A stretch of 64,000 nucleotides of DNA from Fragilaria crotonensis (GCA_022925895.1 JAKSYS010000018.1:62001-126000); one strand, 5' to 3'; numbered from the stretch's first letter, positions 1 to 13,435 are shown. A program made the numbers and translations. Notes: a model not told the origin generated them from the letters alone.

Positions 1-3000
1 CGAATCCTTCCCAAGGCTTCAACGTTTCCTGTCATTTGGGACTCTGGTGCAAGCATCTCGATCACTCCTGACCGCAAGGACTTTGTTGGACCCATCAACA
101 CCCCTGGCCCTATCACTCAACTGCAGGGCATTGCAAAGGGACTCAGGATTGAAGGTCAAGGTCATGTTCTGTGGGCAATGCAAGATACTCTGGGCAACCT
201 AAGGATGCTCAAGGTCCCAGCATACTTGGTGTCTTGCATCAAGGTCAGGCTCCTATCCACCACAAGCTTGCTCCAAGCTTATCCTGGAGAGACCATCACC
301 ATTGAAGCTCATCAACTGACCTTGAGTGGCACCTCTGATGAAGCCAGAGGGCAACTCATTGCAAGAGTCAACCCTGACAACAACTTGCCTACCTCTGATG
401 CACACCGCAGCTCAGATACTCCCAAGGCAGTTGCAGCTCTCAACATTACTCTCAACACTGTTCATGAGAGCAACCTCAACTTGACTGAAGCTGAGAAGGA
501 GTTGTTAAGGTGGCACCACCGCCTTGGACACCTTTCTTCGCAAGATCCAATTCATCATGCGAACTGGAGTCCTGAGTCGGAGTGAGTCGCATCGATCACT
601 CCACACTGCTGCTTGCCGAATTGTCAACCCTCCCAAGTGTGCTGCATGCCAATATGGGAAGCAACATCAGCGACCAGCTCCTGCCAAGATCACAACTGTT
701 ATCAAGGATCGAGCTGGAGTTCTCAAGGCAGACAACTTGCTCCCTGGACAACAAGTCTCCATTGATCACTTCATTTGTGGAACAAAGGGAAGGCTCTTCT
801 CTTCAGCTGGAAGGAGCTTGAACTCAGACATGTTTGCTGGTGGCTGCCTCTTCATTGATCATGCTTCCAACTTTGTGCATGTCGAGTTTCAGAAGCATCT
901 GAACACTCATGAGACCTGAAGGCCAAGCAGAACTTTGAGTTGATGGCAAGGGACAGTGGAGTCATTCCACAATCCTATCTCTCTGACAATGGTGGAGCTT
1001 CACCTCAGCTAAGTTCACTGAGCACCTTGGAACTCTGAAGCAAGTTGTCAAGTTTGCTGGAGTTGGAGCTCACCATCACAACGGCCATGCTGAGAGGGCA
1101 ATCCAAACGATCATGTCAATCGCTCGGACGATGATGCTCCATTCAGCGGTACATTGGCCTGATGTGGCTGATGCAACACTTTGGCCAATGGCAGTCTCCC
1201 ATGCTATCTTTCTCCACAACCATGTTCCTGATTTGGCAACAGGTCTCTGTCCAAGTGATGTCTTCACTAAGTCCAGATGGGAGCAAAGGAAGTATCATGA
1301 TCTGCATGTGTGGGGATGTCCTGTGTATGCTCTTTGAGAAAACCATTGCAGATGGAAAGAAGCTGCCTCGCTGGAAGCCTCGGTCCATCCGCTGCGTCAA
1401 CATGGGGCTCTCCAAGAAGCATGCAAGCACAGTCCCCTTGGTTTTGAATCCAGAGACAGGGTACATCACTCCCCAATATCACATTGTGTTTGACGATTGG
1501 TTTGCAACGGTGGCTACTAATGTGGATGCCCTCCCGGATTTTAATACAACGCGTTGGGCCCGTTTGTTTGGCGACTCAAGATATCAGTTCCCATTCGATG
1601 ACGACGACGACAATGATGCTACAGAGGAAGCGCGAATGGACTCCCAAGCTACAGAAGCCATCAATGAGAACCAAACAAGAGTTGCTACCTCCATGGATGA
1701 AGCTGTTGCAATTGAACAACTCCCAGTTCCTCCCTTGGCTGAGGCTCCACCCAGGACACCAACTGTCCAACAGCCATTGCCAAGTTCTCCATTGCTCACT
1801 CCAAGGCCTCCAACTCCCATGATGTCTCAAACGAGGAGCAGTCTATCGATCCTCGGTCTCTCCAGTCTCCTCCAACGCCAGACATCAGAACTTCACCTCT
1901 GCAACGCCGTCACACTCCAGCTCACAAGCCAAGGAAGCGACGCCACGCAAGGTCCCAGCTACCCCGATCTCCCAGTTCATCAGCCAATCTTCTCCCCAGT
2001 TCGGGAGCAGACCCCAATGTCTGAAACGAGGGAGAGTCCTGTTCCAGACAATGCATTCGCCCTTGACTCACCACGTGACGAGCAACCAGTCAAGTCGCCT
2101 CCGCCACCAACGTCTCCGCGCCGGTCCAACCGCATTCGCGCAGCACCACAACGCCTTGGATACGATAACACTCAAGGCCATGGATACTTTGCTTCTCCAA
2201 GTGCTTGGATCTTTGAGGAAAATGGAATCATCCTTTCCCCAACTGCCTTCAAGGCAGCTGCATCTGATCCTGACACTCTGAGCTTTGACCAAGCTATGGC
2301 TGACATTGAGCATGTGACCAAGTGGATGGAGGCAGCTGCTAAGGAAGTGGCAAGCCTTGAGAAGAATGGAACTTGGAAGGAAGTCAGTATCCTTGAAGCC
2401 AAGACCAAGATTCTCCCAGGGACTTGGGTATTTCGGCGCAAGCGATCCCCAGATGGAGAAGTCACCAAGTACAAAGCGCTACTGTGTTCGAGGCGACCTT
2501 GAAGAAGGAGAACCTGAAACCTATGCCCCAGTTGTTGCTTGGAGTTCAGTTCGATTGTTCCTTGTCTTGTCCCTAACATTGGGATGGCAAACTTGCTCCA
2601 TTGACTTCAGCAGTGCCTTTGTCCAAGCTAACCTAACTGACCCAGTCTGGATCCACATGCCAAGAGGCTTCAAGTCTGATCAGCCAAGCGACCAGAGGAC
2701 CTGCCTACGTCTTGTTAAGAGCCTCTACGGTCTCTCGGTTGCTCCCCGCCTTTGGTATCAACACATTCGTGAAGCACTCCTCCTCCAAGGATTGAAGCAG
2801 AGTGCCACAGACTCATGCCTCTTGTACAGCAAGACCATCATGATTGTTCTCTATGTTGATGATCTTGGGATTGCCTACTCCAACAAGAAGGATCTTGACA
2901 AACTGTTCCAGGATCTTACTGATTTGGGTTTGGAGTTCACTCGTGAAGGCACCTTCACTGACTTTCTTGGAATCAAGTTTGTCAAGGATGAAGTTGCCAA

Positions 3001-3883
3001 CACTGTCACCCTAACACAAAAGGGTTTGATCCAGAAGATCATCAAGGCAACAGGACTTCAAGACTGCAACCCCAACCACACCCCTGCTTTGCAAGCATGC
3101 CTTGGGATTGACCCTGATGGAGAACCCATGGATGAGTTCTGGAACTACCGCTCTATTGTTGGAATGCTCTTGTACTTGTCAACAAACACAAGGCCAGACA
3201 TCACATTTGCAGTAAGTCAAGTTGCCAGGTTCAATCATTCTCCCAAGAAGAGCCATGCCATTGCAATCAAGACAATTGTCCGCTACTTGCATCGCACTGC
3301 TGACAAAGGAACTATTGTGACGCCAACTGGCGACCTCTCTCTTGATTGTTATGTTGATGCTGACTTTGCCGGACTCCATGGTCGTGACCCTGATCATTCT
3401 GACACCAGCGCCAAGTCCCGCACCGGCTACATCATCACCCTTGGAGGTTGTCCAATCCTCTGGAAGTCTCAACTACAAACAGAGATCTCCCTGTCCACAT
3501 TGGAATCTGAGTACTCTGCTCTCAGTGCAAGCATGAGGACTCTGTTGCCACTTCGTGATCTTCTTGAGAAATCTGCAGGAATTGACTCTGCCACCTGACT
3601 TCAAGTCTACCATTCGCTGCCGAGTCTTTGAAGACAACAATGGTGCTCTGCTGCTTGCTACCAAGCAACGCATTACTAATCGCACCAAGTACTTCCTGGT
3701 TAAGTGGCACTTCTTTGGCACCACGTCCGCAACGGAGATGTTGAAGTGCTCAAGATTGCAACCACTGACCAGTTGGCTGACTACCTTACCAAGGGCCTCA
3801 ATCGAGAAGTTTTCGAACGCATTCAAAGCTTGCTCAAGTTTGGTGACACGCGGCACCGCCGCACTTGTGTTGGGTGGATTTAA
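1..3883 (+). mobile_element. Ty1/copia retrotransposon pol, 5'-truncated by the window and frameshifted
   Basis: The polyprotein reads in copia order: aspartic protease (WDSGAS near 45), GAG-pre-integrase zinc finger (HHRLGH then CAAC), integrase core (SIDHF, SDNGG near 985), reverse transcriptase (LYVDDLG near 2855) and RNase H (VDADFAG, KSRTGY, STLESEY, ending in ADYLTKGL near 3780). This order, with integrase before RT, defines Ty1/copia; gag and the 5' LTR lie outside the window. The reading frame breaks at least seven times, near 530, 915, 993, 1335, 2480, 3595 and 3718, so this copy cannot make an intact polyprotein. The last readable frame stops at 3881-3883. The acidic, Pro-rich spacer between integrase and RT (about 1590-2150) is typical. 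The family is certain; the copy is dead, or its sequence carries indel errors. Confidence 0.93.
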
Positions 3884-4491
3884 GAGTGTTCCTCTTATCC
3901 TGCAAGCCCATATGTTTATTGTTCATGTCCTACATTTTCACCACACCATCACTAATCTATTTCTTGTTTCATTGAATGAGAGGGAGAGTCAAGGTACAGC
4001 AGCTGACAGCTGTTATTGTGCCGTTATTGACGTTGCAATTTCGTCCCCGCCAGCTGAGTCCCATCCGGCTTTGGATACGAAGATTCCCACGCCAACTGTA
4101 TACGGCGAATCGCCAGTACGAAAACTACAGTTGTCCTGGACTGCTTTCCGCCCTCATAACCTCCTTTTCTACAACAACAATTTGTCCACATTGACCCAGT
4201 GTAATTCAACTGCAATTTCCCTTCATGTGCCAACTAATTTCCAACATGTGTCCCTCATCATGTTGGCTAAGTCTGGCCATGTTGCAACAGTTGTTGCGAC
4301 CGTCAATTCGTTCGTGAAGGCGGAGTTGGTCCTGACATTTCAATGCCTTTATCAGTGGGATGAAGGCTTTGAATGCTCACTCCCACAACCCTCTAACTTC
4401 GCGAAAGTAGATCGGCAAGATTCAATCGGTCCTGGATTGAATTGGTTCCTTCAAAGTGAAACCTAGAAATAAGCTCATAAGTTAAACAACA
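3868..4491 (+). repeat. possible 3' LTR of the copia element
   Basis: TGTTGGGTGG begins at 3868, at the very end of the RNase H frame, and TGTTGG is a usual copia LTR start. A possible end (CAACA) lies near 4491. No second LTR is visible, because the 5' end is outside the window, and no clear polypurine tract precedes it. Both boundaries are guesses. Confidence 0.25.
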
Positions 4492-5103
4492 CTAGAATTA
4501 AAAACTCTACGTTTGACCGAACCCGGATTTCTACGAACTAGTACGCAGCCTTGATCACGCCGTGTACTTCGACTATTTCTACAGTACTCCAGTACTGCTA
4601 CTATGTCATAGTTCTCGGACTACATCTATGACATATGCATACAGACCTATAGAATTGAAGGCTACCGTAATACTTTACTCCAGTACCAATATGTAACCAC
4701 TCATATCCTAATCTTGAGTTAGCGTTTATTGAAAACCAAAGCCTCCCAATGAATTTGAATTCTGGGTGATGTGTCGCACTGAAGCTTGATAATTGGAAAC
4801 GGCTCGTTTCTCTCACAAAGCTCTCAAGTCTCAAGGGTCCAGCAAGTCCAGAGTCCAGAGTGCGGATGAGTTTGTATTGGAAACTCTGAATGCAAAGCGT
4901 ACCGCGTGCAAGTATCCTTTCGTGGCTCTTGACAATTGAGGATTGAGGATTGATTTCCAAGAGAGGGAGTACGCGCAACGGTGTCGTTTTGATTGTACTT
5001 TGTACTTTGGAGTATCCAGAGAGGTGTGAGGAGATTGATTGGCAAATCACGATTCAAGCACACACCGATACCAGATACGGTACCATAACAGGTAGTCCAA
5101 ACC
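4492..5103. other. intergenic, no gene seen
   Basis: It holds a GTAC-rich motif (AGTACTCCAGTACT near 4583) and the 5' flank of the first PLAC8 gene. No convincing reading frame on either strand. Confidence 0.5.
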
Positions 5104-8027
5104 ATGTACGGTCACAATAACAATGACAGTCACTACAAATACGCCATCAAGAAAAACTCGCCAAATCAGTTTGCATTGGCTTCCAATTCCGATGTTGCTG
5201 AAATGGACTTTGCATTCGATTGCAATCCAGACTGCAACAACGATAATAACGGTGCGCTTCCCATGTTTCCTGTTCAGAGGACGCTACCAACGGCACGATC
5301 GGAAACACCAATAAGTAAATCACGTGATCATGGTCGTGAATCTTCCTCTCCCATATCTATGCGGAATCGGCAACGAAGACGGGAGCAGCAGAAACAACAA
5401 CAACATCAACAACCATCCTTGTCACCCACAAGACGGCGAACTGCATCACCTACGTATGCAGATACTGCTACTACTACCAGCACTACGAATGCCAATGCAT
5501 CAAACTCTCATGGTCGACCTGTCACTGTTGCCGATTCACCTTCACCAACGAAGCAATCCACACGCATGTCTCGGAATAAAAGCAATCATAGCACCAATAA
5601 CAACAATCGACTCGATATGCGATACGATGATGATGAGTTCGCCTTTACTGCACACTTGATTATGCATCATTTGGAGCAGCAATCTCGTGAGGAACATGAG
5701 GACGCAGGATGTGTCAATTGGAACGACTTTCATCAACTTTGGAACTACATTCAGGCAGGTGATGAATCCCAATCCAGTGTTGGTGGTGGTGGTCATCAAC
5801 AACAACAACAACGACCACCACCAGCAGATCGCGCTGATACTCCCTTGACGGAAGATTTGTTGGCAGAGTTTCAATTCGCTCTCAAACATCGTCTTAAATA
5901 CATTCCTCTCATATCACCATCGAACAATGACAAACAGAACAAGGAAGAAGAGCCCATCGTCGTGCTTACCCGTCAAGTTGCCAAACTGATTGCTAAATCA
6001 GGATTTCCTGAACCAAAACGACCACCACGACGAGATTCAAGTCGACGCCGAGACACCACCAATGACAAAGACGTCGGGGATATGGATGACTCGACAACTA
6101 TAGACACGGAACGAAGCTCTTCCATTTCTGCTCCTGTCAACATTCCAACCTCCGAGCCAGAAAAAGATGCCAACAAAAACGCTACTGCTACTGCTCCCGT
6201 CGCTGACAGTGGATACGCAACACCAGCTCAACCCGGCCTCCCTGCATCCTCAACCCAAGCTCAGAACTATCAGCATCCTCAACCTGGAACGTTTGACCTG
6301 CAACTGGACCATGCTGAATATATTCGACAACAATACCAACGAGAGCTGCAGGAACAATTACAACCCCAATCCCATGGCCGTATCAGGAACCCGTGTATGA
6401 AATGTCATCATCCATTCATCCCGATACTGTTGTCGATGCATACTTTGAGGAGGAAGTCATTGCCGAGCCCATTTTGGATCCTGCGTTTCATACCCTCGAC
6501 AATTTGCTCATCGACTCAACGACATTTTCGTCGGAATCGACCGTACCTTTGAAGAGGAGACGGTCGTCATGCGCCAAGTCACTCAGCCACCGCGTGCTCA
6601 TTTCCCCATTGTGTCATCGGATGGTTCTTTCGCGCATGAGGTCATTGTTCCTTCTAACGCAAACGACGACGAAATCAAGAGTCGTCCCTCGCATATCCCA
6701 CCCCAGCTCTCACCTGAGCGCTCGATTCCGAGACAGCGGATCATGGATGAAGCCAAACGTGTAACCAACATGATGAATCTAACGTCTCATCCACAAGTCG
6801 AGGCATCTTGTCGGTTACGTCTGGATGACTTGCGTTGCGAGTTGGAGCGTTTGACCGTGTATGATGATAATCATGATGACGATGATCACGACGACGACGA
6901 CGACAATGCTGGCAGAGCGAAGGAAAGGGTCGAGACTGAATTTCCATCAGCAGACTACTATGTGGATATTAGTCCTACAAGGCGTTTCTTTCCGGACGCA
7001 GAAGACGAGAAGGAAAGCATCCAAGAACTCAATGTTTTCAGTGATGATTCCCACAAGGAGGCCCAAACCTTGCACATCCAAGAGAAAGCCAACAGCCCTG
7101 AAGTTCATAAAACAACACATCTGGTGAGTCCGTTGCGGATTATCTTGTGGGGTCGACCACTTTGCTTTCGGAGGTACCCAAATCTCACCTTGTTCTTGAT
7201 TTGTACAATAGGCACCACCGGAAAGAGCATCGTTGGATATTGCTAAGGAACAGAGCTCTCAACCGGTTCATAGCATCGCATTTTCAGAACCAAGGTCTCT
7301 TCATGAACCTGTTTGGGATGAGGAAGAGGCGATTCTGTGTGATACGACTCAGTTTACGGGCAAGTGGAAGGACAGGCTGCTCGATTGCTGTCGCTTTGGT
7401 CCATGCCATGCTAGTGTTATCGCGTCAGTTTTTCTCCCCCTGAGTACGTAATCTTGGAAGCGATCACTGATCGCTCGACGTCTCGCCAACTCAATTCTCA
7501 CGGTCTTCTTTTTCATTGCTCGTACTCTCGCAGTGGCACTCGGTCAAGTCATGGTTCGGCTCCAAAATGTTCGCTGGATCGCCTTGCCATCGCCGCGACC
7601 CAAGGACCCCTTTAGAATTGCCATTGTGCTCACCATGTTTTGGATCACAATCAATTGTCTCATTTATTACTTGGCGTTGGTAACGTTCACCAAGCTGATC
7701 TTGTTCCTCGCCGTCAACAGTGCCTTATATCTTTACTATTTGGCCAATGTCATTCGTACCCGATTGCTTGTAAGACGTCGTTATGGGATATGGAATGATC
7801 GGACAGCAGAAGATACGTTGGTCGGAGGACTCGTACCATTCTTGTGTGTCATGCAGCTCTTGCGACACACGTGTGACTATGATACCTTGGCGGGTTTTGT
7901 TTGTACCGCCAACGGAGTGTCGTCGCAGGTTAGACTCATCGTGCCACCGCTCATTGTCGCTCCGTCCGATCCCAACAAGAATGATGACTACAGTCTAGCG
8001 ACAACATTGACAAATCCATTGCGTTAA
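5104..8027 (+). CDS. PLAC8-domain protein 1 (three exons, two apparent frameshifts)
   Basis: Exons are 5104-7123, 7212-7443 and 7534-8027; both introns (88 and 90 nt) are GT-AG, the first in phase 0 and the second in phase 1. The N-terminal half is low-complexity (Gln, Ser and Asn rich, with an Asp run). It contains a version of the mini-domain shared with the other PLAC8 genes here (acidic AF segment, then FALKHRLKYIPL). The PLAC8 region is C-terminal: WKDRLLDCC...CHASVIASV, a hydrophobic hairpin, then RRRYGIW and a second Cys/Gln block ending TCDYDT. PLAC8 proteins elsewhere (FW2.2/CNR, PCR) are membrane-associated and linked to cell size or metal export; the role here is unknown. The frame changes near 6366 (a C4 run; one more C would repair it) and near 6490-6510. 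Unlike the others, it lacks the LPxGYQ module. Confidence 0.8.
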
Positions 8028-8493
8028 TTGCAATAAAATCATGAATAAACCAAGTAATTTCCACCATGAGCAATGCACGGCGTCAATAGATTCTGATTTG
8101 CTACTTTCCATGCCATAACTCTCGACAACAGATGTATAGTAATCGAGCCGAGGAATATAACAAGAAATGACTCACCCAGGGTATATGCATGCGAAATAGA
8201 GACTGCGCAAGTAACCACGAAAAAAGGTTCTTCACGAGGCGCGATATGCTGGCTGCTTACTCTAGATAAAAGGTGCAGTCATCGACCTTCGAATCATTCT
8301 CTATGTGCATACCCATCTTCATTCCCAGACCTGCATCTCTGTTCGCAATGTACTAGTACCACAACAGAAGATGAAGTGACCAGATGCCAAAAGGATGAAA
8401 GAAAACTAACAGCATTATACGTATTAACGATCCTATTTCCAAAACCGACAGATTGATTCACAGAACACCAACTCTTCTCTGACAAGTTTCAAC
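8028..8493. other. convergent intergenic between PLAC8 genes 1 and 2
   Basis: A 466-bp gap between two stop codons. It contains an AATAAA-like stretch soon after 8027 (CAATAAAATCATGAATAAA), plausibly for 3' end formation. Nothing else recognised. Confidence 0.5.
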
Positions 8494-11378
8494 TCATGAC
8501 CTAACGGAGGGCATGTGTCTTAATAAAATCAAATTGACGTCCGAATCAAGGCCTGTCTTGCTGCACATCTGGGCATCCAGCTGATCGTAGGGTACTGTGT
8601 GACGGTGTAATTGACAGATAGTGCACGGCATGCAAAATGTAGCACAACAATTATCCTCCAAATCGTAAAGCGATATTCCCGAATGTGGTAAATCTCGCGA
8701 GCAGCAGCACGTGGCCGCAACTGCGTAGAGTGTAAAGGCAATACCGGCTACGTTCAACGCCGTGACAGCAACGTAATCGGAATTGTAAGAGGCAAATGAT
8801 GCACCCATTTGAAGTTGAAGGCCATGTAAATAACAACATTCATGGCGATCCAGAAGATAGTGATGGTCCACATGGTGGACCAGGTTTTGCCGCCAAGTTT
8901 GGTAGGTCTTCCAAAGGCATCGAGTTTCAATCTTGTCATGATTTGACCAAGCGAGAAGGGGACAGAAGATTGTGTTGAGGTTGACCGGATGGCAGACGCC
9001 GAACTTCGTGCAATCGCACAGACGATCACGCCAAGCCCCGGTGGGAACACTCGCCCGCTTGGAGCGAGGTCACGCATGATACAGGAGAATGTTTCGCCTC
9101 GCTTTGCTCCACCAAATGGAACAGTAGCAAGAAAACGGTGGCCGTCGATTTCCGCTTCAAATTGGTACCCAGCTGGCAGATCAGCGGGAGAAACAACGTC
9201 AACTCGATCTGCTCCACTTCCAGTAGAAAGATGCTTTGCAGGATCAGAGCCTTCGGAATGTTTCAACCTTGATTGGTCCAAGGGTGGTGCAGGGCCTAAG
9301 TAGGGACTCGAGCGTCGTTGGTCAACGAAAGGACTGCTACGACCGGACTGCTGTTTGACATAATTGAGCTGTGTTAGTTCCCGTGGTGCGGTTTCAGGAT
9401 TTTCCAAAGGCGGATGGAAGAATTCTGTGCTGTACTTAGGAGGACCATAGTTTGGTGTTGAAAGAAGCTCCTCCTTGGTGCTTTTCGGAACGTTGCGATT
9501 ATGCTCAATTCGTGGAGACGTTTTTGTAGGAGGTCGACGAGGAGGCGAGATGGGTCGAACGACTTCGGAGTCTGTTTCATTGTGAAGAGACCGAAGTCGC
9601 GCTTGAAGAGAAATGACATGATTTTTCCAGAACTCCGCCGCTTCGGGTGTTTGGGATTCTGCCATGAGCGTACTGGCTTCCCGCAACTCTGCCAAGAGCT
9701 GCTTTCGAGCCAGGGATTCTGATGTGGCAGCATGCTGCTGCTCGAGATGGGCTCGTAAGAACAGAAGCAACAGATGCATTTTCGTGCAACTCAACTTCTC
9801 TTGCGCGCAATCGTTTGTGCTGCTCCTCGAGATTTCGAAGTGCCCGGTTGTCACTTTCAGATGACGGGGCCAATGGAGGTCTCTTGGTGGGTGACACGGG
9901 AGTTGGCGGGAGTTTTGGGTTCGACATCGGTGGGGCAAAGGACCCGACACTTTCGCTAGTGTTTTGAAACGAATTGACCTGCTGAAGACCGGACACACTG
10001 CGAGAACCGACATGTGGGACACTTAGAGACGCACCCATGTGAGGGATGGAACCTTGAGTTTGAATCGAGTCAATAGTTTGTTTCTGTGTAAAGCGGAAAG
10101 ATGTAAGTGAAGATTAACAAGTGAATCCTTCGCATCAATTAGAAACAGAGGTGAACTTACAGCCGCTTCGACTGTACTACTACTGCTACTACTTGGTTGT
10201 CTCAAGAGTGGATTCAAGTCTCCTCCTTGGCCAAATTGAATTCAGCACAGCCTAGTCAATACGTGCACATGAGCTTCACTGCTGTGGGCAGTTGTATTTG
10301 AGGCGAAAGCGCACAGCTTTGACAAAGCTCTCGGACCGCGGGGGTACGGATGAGTCCAAAACTTTCCAATCTTCGGCATCAAGGTAAACTCCTTGGCTGC
10401 CGTGTCGTTGAAAGCGCTCCACAACGATACTGGCGACGACATGAAATGCATTGTCATTGTGGATCAAATCAAGGATCGACGGAGCTGCCGGCAGACGCGA
10501 CGGAGGCATCAGTTTGAGTGAGATCGGGTGATTTGCCAAGTTCCGCTGCGGCAGTGCTCAGTAGACCTCTCGTCAACAACATTTTCAGTACGAGGAGGGG
10601 TGTTGAAGCGAGACTTGAGAGGCGACGATCCGCTCTGAATGGCCTGTTGGTTGACACTGCTAGCATCGTTGCTGTTGATGGTACTGTTAGCAGAAGTACT
10701 GCTGAAGCGAGATTTGAGAGGCGACGACCCGCTCTGAGTGGCAGGTTTGTTGACGCTGGTAGCATCGTTACTGTTGGCAGAACTACCGCCGTACCGACGG
10801 GGGGAGCTCAATTTGTATTCCTCCATCCCTTGTTTGGTCAATGCGTCAAATCTACGTGAAGCGGAGTTGATTTGCTTGGGGTTGAAGGAGTCTCAGCATC
10901 GCGTTGACCAGTAGTAGTAGTCACGGGCACGGGGCGATTCGAAGTCAATTGGTATGGTTCCATATCTTGCTTCGAGGTGCATCGATTCTACCAGAAGCGG
11001 GAGAAGATTTTGCATGTGACTCTTCCTCCTTTTCCCTTGGTTCATCAATGGTTCGAATCGTGTAAGGTTGAGCAGATTCGTCTTCCGTCAAGATGGAATC
11101 GGCAGCATCCATGGCCTGCTTAACAATTCGTTCCGTAGAAGTGTCTGGAAGTTCTTCGCGTTCTCGTTCACGGGAACGTCGATGAACTACAGCTGTTGAC
11201 TCTGTGATTTGACTCATCAACTCACTATCTTCCGGTGAGCGTTGCGATACAATTTTACGTCGGGCAAATGGTGAGGTCGGTCTGCTTTTGGGGATCGCCG
11301 AGTCGCAAGTCCAGCCTCAGTGGGATTGCTAAAGGCATTTCTTCCACTAGGTGCCGCTGCAGGTTTTGGATTCCACAT
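8494..11378 (-). pseudogene. PLAC8-domain protein 2, heavily frameshifted
   Basis: Following the coding sense across frames gives one PLAC8 gene starting at 11378 (MWNPKPAAAPSGRNAF). It continues through an RERER segment, a duplicated SGSSPLKSRF repeat (10600-10740), the shared N-terminal mini-domain (HNDNAF...VRFRLKYNC, 10285-10470), a phase-0 intron (10084-10160, GTAAGT to CACAG), a coiled-coil segment and the module SPADLPAGYQFEAEIDG (about 9150-9200). PLAC8 follows: AWRDRLCDCTKFGVCHPV at about 8995-9050, then CCATFCMPCTICQLHRHT. At least eight frame changes are needed, near 11290, 10955, 10870, 10545, 10270, 9740, 9060, 8960 and 8815. That is far more than in its paralogues, so it is probably a decaying copy, though sequence errors add doubt. 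The PLAC8 region has no intron at the site where genes 1 and 4 have one. Confidence 0.65.
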
Positions 11379-12185
11379 TCTGATATCAGCTACTGGACTC
11401 AGTCAGAATTTCTCAGTGTGCAGTCTTCGACCTGCAGTACAACTACCAGGCACTGTACTCTGGAGTATCAGTCAACAGTCAACAACCGCCTGATCAACAA
11501 AAGCTTCACTAGTCTTGTCGAAACCAAATCAGAACCGCTTGATCCAATGTCCCTGATTGCAAAGCACAATGCGCAACGCACAAGGGATCAGTGCAACAAA
11601 AGGAAAGCCGAGTAGAAGTAACTGAAGACAGAAACAGATATCCCGCCGTTGTCGTGACTATGAAATGTGTTCGCGATGGTACCTTGTATACATAGCCTAT
11701 AAAATGCCGTCTTTGCACTCTGAAGCTCGAAAGTAAAGAAAATTAGCCTGATGGCAGTCACACTAACGAAACGGCTATCTCCAAAATGACGGATTCCAGA
11801 CGCATATACATTATAGCGCATGTGGAAACATATATGACGTGCCAATGAAGTGTATACAAGCTTGATGATCGGCATTGGAATTCAAATCAATTGAAATGAA
11901 TCGCCAGTCCCGTAGCACTTGCTCTACTACGGTAGAAAACTGAAGAGTACTCCAGTACTCTGGTACTTTTACCTAGTAGAATACTCCTGTGGAAACAAAT
12001 GGCGAACTGCGAGGACGACCATAGTACGGTTGTACTTTGTACTGGAGTACTACAGTACAACTCTCTACGCTGCATTGCTGAAGCCGCGAAACCAATGGTT
12101 TTGTAAATTTGCTTCATGTTCAATTATACTGGTACTGATAGTACCGTGTACCGGTCGTCCACATGGCACATGGGAAAGGCAACAA
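11379..12185. other. intergenic, GTAC-rich
   Basis: No supported gene. AGTACTCCAGTACTCTGGTAC (about 11946-11966) and TACTGGAGTACTACAGTAC (12040-12058) are examples of the dispersed GTAC-type inverted repeats of this window. Confidence 0.5.
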
Positions 12186-12249
12186 CTAGTGTCTAGCCTC
12201 CCGGAGCCTTGGGGTTAATTAACCCCGTCAATTGCCTTAATTAACCCCG
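12186..12249. repeat. left terminal inverted repeat with palindrome
   Basis: TIR sequence at 12186-12204, a perfect 16-bp palindrome at 12212-12227, and a half-degraded second copy (TTAATTAACCCC) at 12238-12249. Each is followed by GTC. Confidence 0.75.
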
Positions 12250-13378
12250 TCGTTTTTGTACGTGCGCAAGACGCTTTTCTGTACATTTTATACTACGGGC
12301 CACAGAAAAAATACTCCAATTGAAGTCATCAATGTGCAAAGATAACGAAACCTATCTGCATTCATTTGATCGATTTTCCTTTACTTTATAATCAGCAGAA
12401 GTCAATGATGTGAAAAAAAGAACGAGACTTGATTTTTTCATCCACAATCAGACTCTGCGCAATCTTGCGTAGCCAGTGGTAGATTTTCTACGTAATGTGA
12501 AAACAGGTTTTAATTTTTGAAGTTCAAATTCATTCAATTCTGCGTTGACAAATTGAGACTTTGAAGCAGACATACTCACTCCCCGATGACAGACTACTTT
12601 TTGAAGTATCTGGCATCCTGACTTTTTAAAGTTGACTGGTTGCGAAGTCATCTTCTGACGTTCCTTAAAAATCTGTGGTGAATGTGAATTTTTGTCAAAC
12701 GCTTGGTACATATTCTACACAATTTCTGTGTGGAAATCGTCCGTTGGAGTTCCTTTTTCCCAACAATGTTTCTTCTTGAATTCTTGTCACGCTGGCAAAT
12801 TTCCAGCATGTAACATCACCATAAGAAATATAATGAAGATAATGACCGCCTCAGTTTTGTCAATTGCGAGAAAAGAATGGTCTATAACCACAGGATCAGA
12901 AATCAGCTAATCCGCCGTACAGTTTAGTATATATTCTAAACAATTCTTCGACATTTTTTCTTTTGTTCTGATGTCTCTCTCTAATTGAGTGCTGTTGCTT
13001 AAATATTGAAAATCAGATCAAGTTTCATGTTTATAAACATCACCTTAATGTATTAGAAACACATTTGTCGCCTTACTTTTGGTTGAATTTGAAAAGAACG
13101 TAATCAAACAGCTGGCCAAAAAGGTGTGTAAGAATCGTGGGTTTTACGTAGCATCTGGTATTATTTCTACTGTTTATAAAAATCAGAAATGACATGAAAA
13201 AATCTGAGGGTAAAGAAAATTGATGCAGACAAACTGTTGTTTCTCAACAATTATCAAGATTCAGATGTCCCCCTTTGAAACCATGCTCATTCATAGGGTT
13301 CTTGAGCCACCGCCCAAGTTTCTATTCCAACGGACGATGTGCAAGTAATAGCGACCAATTTTTGTGATGTGCAAATAC

Positions 13379-13435
13379 GGGGTTAATTAACCCCATTTGG
13401 GGTTAATTAACCCCGTCGGGAGGATAGACACTAGT
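13379..13435. repeat. right terminal inverted repeat with two palindromes
   Basis: Two perfect 16-bp GGGGTTAATTAACCCC palindromes at 13379-13394 and 13399-13414, separated by ATTT, then GTCGGGAGGATAGACACTAGT to the end. Confidence 0.8.

Larger units (their letters stand above)
12186..13435. mobile_element. non-autonomous DNA element with terminal inverted repeats (1.25 kb)
   Basis: The left end reads ACTAGTGTCTAGCCTCCCG and the right end, reverse-complemented, reads ACTAGTGTCTATCCTCCCG, one mismatch in 19. Both ends continue into GGGGTTAATTAACCCC palindromes. ACTAGT is itself a palindrome, so it may be a 6-bp target duplication rather than part of the repeat. The interior is AT-rich and has no convincing gene; the longest frame (87 codons, minus strand, 12448-12711) has no recognisable domain. 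It therefore looks like a MITE-like or otherwise non-autonomous transposon. Confidence 0.75.
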
